This document shows, piece after piece, positions 36,317-45,665 of a stretch of DNA of 64,000 bases. Source of the DNA: Caldilineaceae bacterium SB0661_bin_34. GTDB lineage: Bacteria; Chloroflexota; Anaerolineae; Caldilineales; Caldilineaceae. The stretch covers positions 42,268-106,267 of the forward strand of contig VXMJ01000041.1 of NCBI GenBank assembly GCA_009841145.1, given 5' to 3'. The translations under genes and the position numbers were made by a program. The notes beneath the pieces are model-generated. The model was not told the DNA's origin. It saw nothing but the letters and a program-made list of their open reading frames with translations, and searched no databases. How positions within the stretch are numbered: position 1 is the stretch's first letter; each line of letters opens with the position of its first letter.

Positions 36317-37498
36317 ATGAAAGATGTGTATCAGGTTTGTCTGCTTGGCTGCGGTCACCGGGGCAGGGCCCAGGCGAGGGCCTACAAGGCCCATCCGCGC
36401 ATGAATCTGCGCGCCTTGTGCGACATCGATCGGGATCGGCTGAACCAGTTGGGGGCGAAGTTGGGAGTGTCCTCTTTGTACGCCGACTTGGATGAAATGA
36501 TCCGCAAGGAATGTCCGGACATCGTCCTGATTCCGACTGCCACCCAGTTTCATTTCCCCTTGACCAAGCGGGTCTTGGAACACGGATGCCACATCGATGT
36601 GGAAAAGCCGATCAGCGAACATCTCGACCAAGCCGACGAATTGTTAAGTCTTGCGAGCAGCCGCAAACTGCGGATTGCGGTGCATCACCAATGGCGGACC
36701 GCGCCGGCTGCGGCCGCGATTGCCAAGGCATTGCAGGCGGGCCGCATCGGCAAGTTGCGCTACATGTATGCCAGCGGCAAGGGATACTACGGAGGCTATG
36801 GTCTGCCCAACATCGGCACCCACCTCCTGAACATGCTCTTCGAATTGGCCGGCCGCGTCCGAACGGTTTCGGCCAGCGTGCTGACCGACGGGCGCGACAT
36901 TGGCCCGGAGGACGTGTTGCATTCTCCTGCCGGCATGGGCATTGTGGCCGGCGAAAATGTGACCGCCCTGCTGGAATTCGAGAACGGAGTCTGCGCCACC
37001 CTGTTGCAACACCGCTTTGAGACGATGGATCTCAATGCCCATGTGGTCGAGGTGTACGGTTCCGAGGGGCGGCTTCTGTGGCGGCCACACGGTGCCTTTT
37101 GGCTGCCTTCCCCGGCAATCCCTCCCGGTCCGAACCTCAGCAACCCGCCCGGAGAAAACGCCCACTGGGAACCGCTGGAACCTCTTGTTCCCGACACTTG
37201 GGATCCGGGCATGGACTGTCAGGTGGACGAGTACACCTTTGTGGACCACTATGTGCGGGCCCTGGACGAAGATCGGGATCATCCCAGCAGCGGACAGGAA
37301 GGTCGCCACGTCCTGGAGGTGATCAATGCCATTTTCCTGTCCGCGGTGGAGCGTCGGCTGGTTTCCATTGCGGGTTTGCCGCGCAGTCATCCTCTGGTTG
37401 AGTTCAGGAAGGCCGCGGGCCTGTCGCCCGAACCGGACCCCGTACCCTTCAATCCCTGGGAGTGGCTGGCAGCCGAGGATCGGCGTCTGGGGCGCTAA
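36317..37498 (+). CDS. Gfo/Idh/MocA family oxidoreductase
   Basis: About 393 aa. An N-terminal Rossmann motif (VCLLGCGHRGRAQARAY) binds NAD(P); the EKP motif is in DVEKPIS, and GLPNIGTHLLNMLFELAG carries the usual G-x-H-x-x-D-position segment with Asn in place of Asp. Family members oxidise or reduce sugars and inositols. The substrate is unknown and no sugar operon surrounds it. Confidence 0.88.
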   Translation: MKDVYQVCLLGCGHRGRAQARAYKAHPRMNLRALCDIDRDRLNQLGAKLGVSSLYADLDEMIRKECPDIVLIPTATQFHFPLTKRVLEHGCHIDVEKPISEHLDQADELLSLASSRKLRIAVHHQWRTAPAAAAIAKALQAGRIGKLRYMYASGKGYYGGYGLPNIGTHLLNMLFELAGRVRTVSASVLTDGRDIGPEDVLHSPAGMGIVAGENVTALLEFENGVCATLLQHRFETMDLNAHVVEVYGSEGRLLWRPHGAFWLPSPAIPPGPNLSNPPGENAHWEPLEPLVPDTWDPGMDCQVDEYTFVDHYVRALDEDRDHPSSGQEGRHVLEVINAIFLSAVERRLVSIAGLPRSHPLVEFRKAAGLSPEPDPVPFNPWEWLAAEDRRLGR

Positions 37499-37809
37499 GG
37501 GGCCGGTGTTCGACTACACCTGTGACCGGTGCCAATCGATCAAACTCCAATCCGGTCGTTCCGTTAAGGCCGCAGGATGATGTCACCTGGACTCGTCATC
37601 GGTATGACTGCCGGATTCATATGTCTACCGTTGGCACTGTGCTGTACGGACCGTATGCACAGTTTCGTGACAGTTATTGTGATGGTAGACGGGTTCCGGG
37701 AGATTGAGGCCAGATCCTCCGGCAGCAACAACGAGTTGCTAGGCTACACTAGGTAGGTTTCACGGAATGCGATTTCCCAATCCATTTCATTCAGAGGTGA
37801 TAGGACGAC
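37499..37809. other. Intergenic region before the DUF262 operon; AT-richer than its surroundings
   Basis: No gene is supported. A ribosome site (GAGGTGATA) lies at its 3' end before ATG 37810, and base composition begins to drop in GC here, consistent with a transferred block downstream. Confidence 0.4.
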
Positions 37810-39132
37810 ATGCAGGAATCGGATCATGAACGCGGAAACCGGAGCCGGGATGTGAGAGACGACCAGGATGAGTCGTGCAGACAAGCGGCTTCAGCTGATA
37901 CCGAGTCCCACTTCAGGGCACCAGCCAAAGCAATGCCAAACGGCATGCTCGATATGTCGTCCAATGAGGTCGGCCTGAGGTCCAAGCATCCCGCATACGA
38001 TGACCGAGAAGAAGGGACCGCTGCCGGGGAGGGGGTTGAGAAGGAGCAGTTGGAGGATGTATCCGGCACTGCGGCCATTGATGATCCCTTTGATCCAACG
38101 AGGATCAAGATTTCAACAAAGCAGCCGACTGTGGATTTGGTTATCGATAGGATACACCACCAAGAAATCACCCTTCAGCCAGACTTCCAGCGAAGCGATG
38201 ACGTGTGGCCGCGGACGACACGCAGTCGTTTGATAGAATCGCTGCTCCTCCGGATTCCCCTTCCAGTTTTCTATATGGCGGCTGACGAGGATGATAACTG
38301 GAAAGTCGTGGATGGATTGCAGAGGTTGAGTGCGTTGCGCGACTTTATTTTAAAAAAAACGCTGCGTCTACGAAAGTTGGAGTACTTGAGTCAGTTTGAC
38401 GGTCATTCCTTTGATGATCTTCCGCGTCCGATGCAGCGCCGGATCACCGAGACTCAACTTTCCTGTCATGTTATCGAGCCTGGCACGCCGCCTGAAGTGA
38501 TGTTCAACGTTTTCAAACGAATCAACACCGAGGGGAGGCCATTAGTGGGACAGGAAATTCGCCATGCGCTGAATCCGGGTCCAGCCCGCGATCTTCTCGA
38601 GGAACTGGCCCGTTCGGATGAATTCCTGACAGCAACCGACGGTACGGTCAACCCGAAGCGGATGGCGGATCGGGAATGTGTACTGCGCTTTCTGGCCTTC
38701 CGATCCTTGGGAGAAGCGAAATATGGAGGTAAGCTTGATGATTTTCTGATGAGTGCGATGAGGTTTCTGAACAGCGTACCGGAACAACACACGTCATTGG
38801 AGGATGACTTCCGTCGTGCCATGTTGCTAGCGTCGGACATCTTTGGACGAGAGGCCTTTCGAAAGCCGAATCGACCAGGATATGCAGCACGATGGAGGAG
38901 TCCCATAAACAAGCCCCTTTTCGAGAGTATCTCGGTGGTCTTAGCCGAAGTTTCTGATGAGCATATCGAAGAACTAAGGAGGCGGAAGGTGGAGATTGTC
39001 GAAGACCTCGCGCAGCTGATGCATGCGGATGTAGAATTCCTCGAGAGCATCACTGTGGGGACTCAGACGACGAGACAGGTAACGATCCGTTTTGAGCGAA
39101 TGCGGAAGATGTTACGGGGAGCTTTGCCGTGA
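37810..39132 (+). CDS. DUF262 (ParB/GmrS-like) domain protein
   Basis: 440 aa. After a charged, low-conservation N-terminus of about 95 residues the DUF262 fold begins: DRIHHQEITLQPDFQRSDD, RLIESLLLRIPLPVFYMA, and the DGQQR-type nucleotidase motif as DGLQRLSAL (168-176). FNVFKRINTEGRPLVGQEIR is the second family block. DUF262 proteins include the GmrS half of type IV restriction enzymes and other phage-defence proteins with NTP-dependent nuclease or nickase activity. No DUF1524 HNH domain is fused, so catalysis may depend on the partner genes. The stop overlaps the next start (GTGA). Confidence 0.88.
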   Translation: MQESDHERGNRSRDVRDDQDESCRQAASADTESHFRAPAKAMPNGMLDMSSNEVGLRSKHPAYDDREEGTAAGEGVEKEQLEDVSGTAAIDDPFDPTRIKISTKQPTVDLVIDRIHHQEITLQPDFQRSDDVWPRTTRSRLIESLLLRIPLPVFYMAADEDDNWKVVDGLQRLSALRDFILKKTLRLRKLEYLSQFDGHSFDDLPRPMQRRITETQLSCHVIEPGTPPEVMFNVFKRINTEGRPLVGQEIRHALNPGPARDLLEELARSDEFLTATDGTVNPKRMADRECVLRFLAFRSLGEAKYGGKLDDFLMSAMRFLNSVPEQHTSLEDDFRRAMLLASDIFGREAFRKPNRPGYAARWRSPINKPLFESISVVLAEVSDEHIEELRRRKVEIVEDLAQLMHADVEFLESITVGTQTTRQVTIRFERMRKMLRGALP

Positions 39133-40250
39133 TCGATCATGTTCGCCTAAGAAACTTCAAGTGCTTTCGAAACGAGACGATTCCCTTTGGTGGACTGACC
39201 ATTCTTGCTGGTCTCAACGGTGCTGGCAAGAGCAGTGTGATTCAGGCCGTATTGGCACTCCGCCAGCGATGGGGGCCAATGCCGGTGTCACCGTGGCGTG
39301 GTTCTCTGGTGAATCTTGGGCGGTTCAGTGATGTGCTTCATAGCGATGCTCCAGACGACTCGGTTCGGATCGAGGCATCCTTCTTTGAGAAAAAGGGCAA
39401 GGCGTGTCTTGAGGTGGACCCGCCCCCGCGCGGTGGCGAGAGTGAAGCCACAGAGGTAAACGCCGATGCCGAGAAGTGGTTTCAAGGAGACGTTTTCTAT
39501 CTGTCCGCCGATCGGCTTGGTCCGCGCCATACGCTGCCTTACTTGGAAGAGGGACACGTTTCGGCTACACCCTTGGGGACACGTGGGGAGCATGTGCTTT
39601 GGTATCTAGACAAGTTCGGTGATTCCCCGGTCCACCGTCGCGTTCGACATCCTGCCGATCCCAAGAACACCCTCGCGGCCCAGACGAGTGCGTGGCTGAG
39701 TGTCATCAGCCCGGGGGCTGAGCTGCAGATCAAGGTAATTCCCGAGGCTGATCAGGCGGTTGCAACCTTTCAATATGCCAGACCCAGTGATGTGTCCAGT
39801 TCTCCGTTTCGCGCAGGAAACGTGGGGTTCGGGTTGAGTTACGGGCTTTCCCCGATCGTTGCCCTGCTGGCTCCGAAGCGCAATGTCCAAAGTGCCATCG
39901 ATCACCTTGTCATCATTGAGAATCCGGAGGCACATCTGCATCCCGCCGGTCAAACTTCGCTGTCCGAACTGGCGTCCCGCACGGTTGCGGGCGGGGCCCA
40001 AGTGATTCTGGAGACTCACAGTGACCATGTGTTGGATGGTGTGCGCCTCGCGGTACGCGACGGTATCCTATCTCCTGACCAAGTGGTCATTCACTACTTC
40101 GAGCGGAAAGGGCTTGAGGTGCGGGTTACCACTCCCATGCTGGCTTCCAACGGCCAGTTGGATGTCTGGCCCGTGGGATTCTTCGATCAGCATGAACGGA
40201 ATCTGTCCCGGCTGATCAGTCTTGTGGCTCCTACTGGAGGCTCGGCCTAG
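39129..40250 (+). CDS. DUF3696-type AAA/ABC ATPase
   Basis: 373 aa. An SMC/RecF-like ATPase: RLRNFKCFRNETIPFGGLTI start, Walker A AGLNGAGKSS (27-36), Q-loop region, and Walker B with DHLVIIENPEAHLHPAGQT, then the ETHSDHVLDGVRLAV switch His. The C-terminal SPDQVVIHYFER and DVWPVGFFDQ blocks match DUF3696 proteins. Such ATPases power several phage-defence systems. The GTG start at 39129 overlaps the DUF262 stop by 4 bases; 9 bases separate its end from the next gene. Confidence 0.88.
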   Translation: MIDHVRLRNFKCFRNETIPFGGLTILAGLNGAGKSSVIQAVLALRQRWGPMPVSPWRGSLVNLGRFSDVLHSDAPDDSVRIEASFFEKKGKACLEVDPPPRGGESEATEVNADAEKWFQGDVFYLSADRLGPRHTLPYLEEGHVSATPLGTRGEHVLWYLDKFGDSPVHRRVRHPADPKNTLAAQTSAWLSVISPGAELQIKVIPEADQAVATFQYARPSDVSSSPFRAGNVGFGLSYGLSPIVALLAPKRNVQSAIDHLVIIENPEAHLHPAGQTSLSELASRTVAGGAQVILETHSDHVLDGVRLAVRDGILSPDQVVIHYFERKGLEVRVTTPMLASNGQLDVWPVGFFDQHERNLSRLISLVAPTGGSA

Positions 40251-40258
40251 GTTTTACC

Positions 40259-41245
40259 GTGACATCCGACGGATCGCAGCTCTGGTTGGTCTTCAACGAA
40301 CTGTCGGCCCGCGTCTCGGCTCCTGTCATTCACCAGGGCCGCAGACGCATGGACGAGATGGTCTTCGCGGTGGCAACCATGATGGCAGGTCGCTCTGCGA
40401 CGTTGGTGATGGTTGGGGAACCCAATCTCTGGGCAGCCGAACTGGCACCCGGATACACTGTGACGAACTGGCTGTCGGAAACGGATCGTGATCGGAAGAG
40501 TCTCCTGCTCCGCATTGCCAGCAAGTACGACTTTCCGGAAGAGGTGGACAAGGCACTGCGCGATCGATTCTACTTGTCGGAGTTCGCCATCTCTCAAGAA
40601 ACTCATGGCGAAGCAGGAAACCGTGTGGAGGCCAAGGGACTTGGTGCCGCCTATCTGTTGGCGGGAATTGGGATCAGCCTGCGATCCGAGGACCGATGGT
40701 GCCGAATTCGGATTCCACTGCAGCGCATGTGGTTCGATGAAGACAGCCAGGAGCAGTCGGACAAGGTTGAAGCCCTCAACCTGTCCAGGTTTTCCCAAGT
40801 TGAGGACCTGTCGGAACTCCGGCTCGAACGGAGCAGGCGAGAGCTACGAGATGACCCGTTGACTCTGGCCGACAGAAAGCATGAATGTTTCCCACATTTG
40901 GGGTTCGGCCGCGACGTGGATGGTCATCTGGCAGTGCTTCCGCGTGAGATTCTGGGAGTGGTGGTCGGGAAGCTGGTAGCTCTGGACGCCGCGTCCCGTA
41001 CATGGCGACTTGACCCGACGAAGATCTTTCCGGAGCTGCCCAAGTGCCATGATGAGAGCAAGCCAACCATGCAACAGTTCGGCGATCAGCGCAGGTTTCG
41101 AGACCCGAATGGTGATTCCGTTTCGTACCGCCTTCACGCCATGGTGGGTTCCGCCTACCGGATCCATCTGCGCGTGATCCCCGCAACTCGTGGGATTGAA
41201 ATTGGTTACATTGGCCGCCATCTGGATACAGTCAGATACCATTGA
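40259..41245 (+). CDS. Third gene of the DUF262/DUF3696 operon, unknown function
   Basis: A 328-aa soluble protein with GTG start. No family is recognised with confidence. The N-terminal 80 residues look like an alpha/beta domain (MVFAVATMMAGRSATLVMVG). The last 40 residues form a compact beta-rich end (SAYRIHLRVIPATRGIEIGY, then IGRHLDTVRY) of the kind shared by small accessory or effector proteins in defence loci; that comparison is a pattern impression only. It ends 346 bases before tRNA-Asp. Tight spacing to the ATPase indicates one operon. Confidence 0.75.
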   Translation: MTSDGSQLWLVFNELSARVSAPVIHQGRRRMDEMVFAVATMMAGRSATLVMVGEPNLWAAELAPGYTVTNWLSETDRDRKSLLLRIASKYDFPEEVDKALRDRFYLSEFAISQETHGEAGNRVEAKGLGAAYLLAGIGISLRSEDRWCRIRIPLQRMWFDEDSQEQSDKVEALNLSRFSQVEDLSELRLERSRRELRDDPLTLADRKHECFPHLGFGRDVDGHLAVLPREILGVVVGKLVALDAASRTWRLDPTKIFPELPKCHDESKPTMQQFGDQRRFRDPNGDSVSYRLHAMVGSAYRIHLRVIPATRGIEIGYIGRHLDTVRYH

Positions 41246-41591
41246 ACACGAGTGCTGGTTGCGCGGCCTCCTTTGCGGTGCATCCCGGTGCACCCATCCA
41301 CGAGCCGGCCAATAGCGGCGTAGTGAGGCGTATGGCCGCTCGATACCAGTGCGCAAACAGGCCGCGTTGCCAGACTCCCTCCGCAAACTCATCCAATGCC
41401 TACGAGAACCCAACTCTCTCACTACGGTATTGCGGAACGCCAATTGGGACTCCACATTGTCGGGGCCATCTGTCTGGAGATCACTCTGGGGACCAACGTC
41501 GGAACCTTGAACCCGACTGGTGACATCGGGCAAATTCGAACCGAATCAAGGCAAATCGATCCAATCTGGTTTACAATTCCGGTCCCAGCGC
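41246..41591. other. Intergenic region between the defence-like operon and tRNA-Asp
   Basis: No gene is supported. TACAAT at 41572-41577 could be the tRNA -10 box, but no clear -35 is seen. No second copy of the tRNA 3' end was found upstream. Confidence 0.35.
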
Positions 41592-41667
<76 letters not shown>

Positions 41668-41672
41668 GGTGA

Positions 41673-41708
41673 AGAGAGGGGACCGAAGTCGGTCCCCTCT
41701 CTGCTTTT
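41673..41708 (+). terminator. Rho-independent terminator of tRNA-Asp
   Basis: AGAGAGGGGACCG and CGGTCCCCTCTCT form a perfect 13-bp stem with loop AAGT, followed by GCTTTT. It also lies just beyond the convergent nadE end and may serve both. Confidence 0.9.
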
Positions 41709-41740
41709 GCACGGATCGGCTCTGTCGGTTTGGAGTTGGG

Positions 41741-43789
41741 TCAATCCGGAACGTTCCGAGCCAGTTCATCGAGCCAGACGGTGGCCGGGGAGTCGCTGGG
41801 TGCGCGCCAATCGCCGCGGGGCGACAGGGAACCGCCCGAACCCACCTTGGGACTGTTGGGTACGGCCGTGCGCTTGAACTGCGATATCTGAAAGAACCGG
41901 AACAGGAACACCTTTAGCCAGCGCTTGATCTCCGCCAGCGAGTACTCGTTGCGCGCATCCTCGGCCAGAAACTCCGGCCAGGCCCCCCTGCCGCGGTCCC
42001 CCCAGGCCTGCAGGGCGAGCCAGGCCACCTTGGATGGGGCATGGCCGAAGCGGGAGATGTAATAGAGGTGGAAGTCCTGTAGTTCGTAGGGGCCGATCGT
42101 CTCCTCGGTCTTCTGGGCCGGTTGGTTGTCGCCATCGCCTCCCGGCACAAGTTCCGGGGAGATCTCGGTGTCCAGGATGCGCTGCAGCACGGCACCGGTT
42201 GCCTCATCGAACTGCCCCGAGTGGATGTTCCAGCGGATCAGATGCTGAATCAGGGTCTTGGGCACGGAGCCGTTGACGTTGTAGTGGCTCATCTGGTCGC
42301 CTACGCCGTAGGTGGCCCAACCCAGTGCCAGTTCGCTCAGGTCACCGGTACCGACCACCAAGGCGTCGTGGTGGTTGGCCAGTCTGAACAGATGGGACGT
42401 TCGTTCTCCCGCCTGCACGTTTTCGAAGGTGATGTCGTACTCCGCTTCCTCTTCGGCAAACGGGTGTTCCAAGTCCCGAAACATCTGCATGGAGCTGGGA
42501 ACGATGTCGATCTCCCTGGCCGAAACCCCAAGGGCGTTCATCAGGGCATGGGCGTTGGACCGGGTACCGGCAGTCGTGGCGAACCCCGGCATGGTGTAGG
42601 CCAGGATGTCCGTGCGCGGCAGGTCCAGGGTGTCCATGGTCTTGGCCGAAACAATCAGGGCCTGGGTTGAGTCCAGGCCGCCGGACACACCTATGACGAG
42701 TTTGCGGATCCCGGTCGCCTCAAGCCGCTGTGCCAGCCCCGACACCTGGATGTTGTATACCTCTGCCGCGCGTTCGTGGCGTTCGGTCCGGCTGCTGGGC
42801 ACATACGGGAACCGTTCGATCGCACGCAACAGGCCGCGGGCATGGTCGGGCGGGTCCCAACGGAAGGTCACTGTTTCCATGCGCGCCACGGCTTCGCGGT
42901 GGATGCGGGCACTGTCTCCGAAACTGGTCAGCCGCATGCGGTCCTGGACGAGTTGCCGACAATCCAGATCCACCAGGGTTGTGTGGCTGTCGTGCCGAAA
43001 CCGTTCAGATTCCGCCAGCAGCCGGCCGTTTTCGTAGGCAATGGCATGTCCGTCCCAGGCCATGTCCGTGGTTGACTCGCCCCAGCCGGCGGCGGCATAT
43101 AGGTAGGCGGCAATGCAACGGCCGGAATGGGCCGCGCACAACTGGTGGCGCCAGGCGCCCTTGCCCGTCGTGATGTTGCTGGCCGACAGGTTGGTCAGAA
43201 TCGTAGCCCCGGCCAGCGCCGCGTGGGAACTGGGTGGGATGGGTGTCCACACGTCCTCGCAAATCTCGACGTGGAACGTGATGTCGGGCATCCCGTCGGC
43301 GGCAAAGAGCAGGTGGTTGCCGAAGGGAACGGTTTGGCCCAGAAGGTCGGCTTGGGTCCGATGGGTGTGGCTGGCCGAGGTGAAGTGTCGTTTTTCGTAG
43401 AACTCCCGGTAGTTGGGCAGGTAGGTCTTGGGTACCACGCCCAGGATAGTGCCCGACTGGAACACGACCGCACAGTTGAAGAGGTGGCCGCCGAAGCGCA
43501 GGGGTGCTCCGACAATGCCAACGGTAGGCAGATCGCGGGAGGTGGCCAAGAGTCCGTTCAGGCTGTCGAGAACTCCCTGCAGGAGCGCATCCTGGTGCAG
43601 GAGATCATCGATGCTGTAACCGCTGAGCCCGAGTTCCGGGAACAGGGCCAGGACCGCGCCGCGCGCGGTGCATTCCCTAAGGGCCTTCAGGGTTTCCCCG
43701 GCGTTCGCGGCGGGGTCCGCGAGCCGTACGCGCGGCGTGCAGAGACCTGCGCGCACGAAACCGTGGCGGTACGGTGAATGGAAATTCAA
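41741..43789 (-). CDS. nadE: Glutamine-dependent NAD+ synthetase
   Basis: 682 aa, making NAD from deamido-NAD, ATP and glutamine. The N-terminal nitrilase-type glutaminase has Glu52 ([10 protein letters not shown]), Lys121 (VVPKTYLPN) and Cys177 (EICEDVW). The C-terminal synthetase has the P-loop SGGLDST and the [14 protein letters not shown] block. The length fits the large two-domain actinobacterial-type enzyme. Together with nadD in this window it covers the last two steps of NAD synthesis. Confidence 0.96.
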   Translation of the reverse strand: MNFHSPYRHGFVRAGLCTPRVRLADPAANAGETLKALRECTARGAVLALFPELGLSGYSIDDLLHQDALLQGVLDSLNGLLATSRDLPTVGIVGAPLRFGGHLFNCAVVFQSGTILGVVPKTYLPNYREFYEKRHFTSASHTHRTQADLLGQTVPFGNHLLFAADGMPDITFHVEICEDVWTPIPPSSHAALAGATILTNLSASNITTGKGAWRHQLCAAHSGRCIAAYLYAAAGWGESTTDMAWDGHAIAYENGRLLAESERFRHDSHTTLVDLDCRQLVQDRMRLTSFGDSARIHREAVARMETVTFRWDPPDHARGLLRAIERFPYVPSSRTERHERAAEVYNIQVSGLAQRLEATGIRKLVIGVSGGLDSTQALIVSAKTMDTLDLPRTDILAYTMPGFATTAGTRSNAHALMNALGVSAREIDIVPSSMQMFRDLEHPFAEEEAEYDITFENVQAGERTSHLFRLANHHDALVVGTGDLSELALGWATYGVGDQMSHYNVNGSVPKTLIQHLIRWNIHSGQFDEATGAVLQRILDTEISPELVPGGDGDNQPAQKTEETIGPYELQDFHLYYISRFGHAPSKVAWLALQAWGDRGRGAWPEFLAEDARNEYSLAEIKRWLKVFLFRFFQISQFKRTAVPNSPKVGSGGSLSPRGDWRAPSDSPATVWLDELARNVPD

Positions 43790-44289
43790 AACGGGTTGGG
43801 GTTGGTCTGGGACGGAGAATTCCGGCCGGGATGGCCGGCCGGCAGATTAGCACAGGGTCCGGGGAAGGTCGGAAGGGGACGGCCGGGGGCTGCAGATCAA
43901 CAGGTGCAGTCGCAGCTTGTGGAAGCAGTGGGTTTCAATGCAGGATGGGGGTGTGCAACTGCCGGAAAGCCCGAGCCATACCCCCGAAGTGTCCGCAAGT
44001 CCGGTAATCCCAGACACCAGCTGCTGCAAACGCGTGGCACAGATTGTGCTGACTGTGCTGCTCCAGTGGCTGGAACTGGCCAGTGGAGGCGGCGTTGTTA
44101 CTCAGCGGGATGGGAGATCCCCAATCAATCGGCTGCCGACGCGGACAAACATGAATGCCACAGGATGGTGTCTCGACGACCGATCCCAAACCTGACACAG
44201 TGTCATTCGACCAACCGCGATCGATTTCCGAAGGACCGCCAGATTCCACCAAGCGACTTGCCGGCTGTCGCCCGTGCCGTTCCGAAGGG
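43790..44289. other. Intergenic stretch, no gene seen
   Basis: Several short ORFs overlap each other without protein-like features. Nothing further is supported. Confidence 0.4.
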
Positions 44290-45342
44290 TCAGCTCGCGG
44301 GGGCGGCACTGCCCAACCGGGTGCGAACGGCCTGGCGCAGGCCGGCCGGATCCGCACCGTATTGAATCCTGAGATCGACAATCGTGTTCACGTCCAGACG
44401 GGAGACAAGCCGTTCGTCGCCAAGCAGCAATCGAAGTTCCTCTTCGAACTCTGTTCCGGCTGCAGGCAACAGCATCTCGACCATCAGGTCGACTTTGGCT
44501 TGGAAAAGCCCTTCCAGCCGTCCTTCCAGTCGTCCTTCCTGGAGCCCCTCTTGTCGTCCTTCTTCCTTCACCGCGAAGTAGCCGCGCTGGTACTCCTGTG
44601 CCGCCATCGCCAACTCCTCAGGAGTGGTAATTTCCCGCAGGTCATAGTGTAGTGCATCCTGGATCGCCCGGTCGTGAGCGCTCTGTTCCGCCCAGGCGAG
44701 CATCGTCAACTTCATGAAGTCCACCAGGGCGCGCACCGTATGCGGGTCCGGCAGGGCCGCGACGTTTTCCGGGAATTTTCCGGTCAGCAGTGCGGAGGGG
44801 GTCCGCGTACGTTCCGCCTGCACCATCAACTCCAGTTCCTGGGGAAGGTCCCAGGTGCGGAAATTGCCGTGCAGAACATCCATGTATAGGTATGGGAACA
44901 AGGGTGCCGGATTGGACACGCGCCCGCCCGTCAGCACGTCCATACCCGGTGGATTCCAAGCTCGTGCCCCGGTGTAGATCAGGAGCAGGCAGGGCAGGGG
45001 TGGGGGCCGCCGTCGGCTGAAGTGCTCCGCGCGGTCAAGCGCGACCACCGTGCCGCTGGCATAGGCCAACAGCCTCATCATAATGAGAAAGTCCGGCGCG
45101 GACTGCACTTCGCAGGCTAGGAGCACGCTTTCGCCCTGCCGGGTGTGGAAGCGCCAACACCGGTCCTGGATTTGCTCCAGCAGGTCGCCCCACGCCGACA
45201 GGTTCCGGACCGTGGGTAGGTCGCGAATGGAGTCCAGGTCGGGATCGCCCAACTCCAGCCGTCGGCAGGCGAGCGAGATCCAGGCCCGTGTAATGCCGTC
45301 GTTGTCGAACAATAGCTTGTATTTGCGGTCGGACAGGGCCAT
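44290..45342 (-). CDS. Rpn/PD-(D/E)XK-type nuclease family (transposase_31-like) protein
   Basis: A 350-aa protein resembling the Rpn group of recombination-promoting nucleases. The N-terminal half has the LLACEVQSAPDFLIMMRLLAY block with the Glu-x-Gln active-site pattern of this superfamily. The coiled EEGRQEGLQEGRLEGRLEGL repeat near residue 265 is typical of these proteins. Rpn genes are horizontally mobile and proposed to act in phage defence or recombination. It stands alone, starting about 300 bases from the divergent solute-binding protein gene. Confidence 0.75.
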   Translation of the reverse strand: MALSDRKYKLLFDNDGITRAWISLACRRLELGDPDLDSIRDLPTVRNLSAWGDLLEQIQDRCWRFHTRQGESVLLACEVQSAPDFLIMMRLLAYASGTVVALDRAEHFSRRRPPPLPCLLLIYTGARAWNPPGMDVLTGGRVSNPAPLFPYLYMDVLHGNFRTWDLPQELELMVQAERTRTPSALLTGKFPENVAALPDPHTVRALVDFMKLTMLAWAEQSAHDRAIQDALHYDLREITTPEELAMAAQEYQRGYFAVKEEGRQEGLQEGRLEGRLEGLFQAKVDLMVEMLLPAAGTEFEEELRLLLGDERLVSRLDVNTIVDLRIQYGADPAGLRQAVRTRLGSAAPAS

Positions 45343-45665
45343 GGCATGCGGTTGGGGCGGACAGTTGCTGGATTAATCTTGGCACAAATCACCAAGTACG
45401 GCAGGTGAGACGGGCTATGGGACGGATCCGGTTCCGCGTACCGGATCTGCTGTCAAAGCTGTTTCGGATGCTCCTGAATACTTCTCCCTGTGTTAACTCC
45501 CACAGCCCGGGTACACCGCCATTCGGGAACTGTCTACCTGAGTCAGGCCCCTGGAGGAACTGTCGAGGATGGAGGTTGTTCCAATCCGGCCACCCTTTCG
45601 GGACGGACAACCGCGTGCGTCCGCTCGCAGTTGCAAAACATCCCATGTGAGTGCAGGATCCCTGC
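45343..45665. other. Divergent intergenic region, no gene seen
   Basis: Lies between the Rpn-like gene and the solute-binding protein gene and should hold both promoters, but no box is convincing. Confidence 0.35.
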
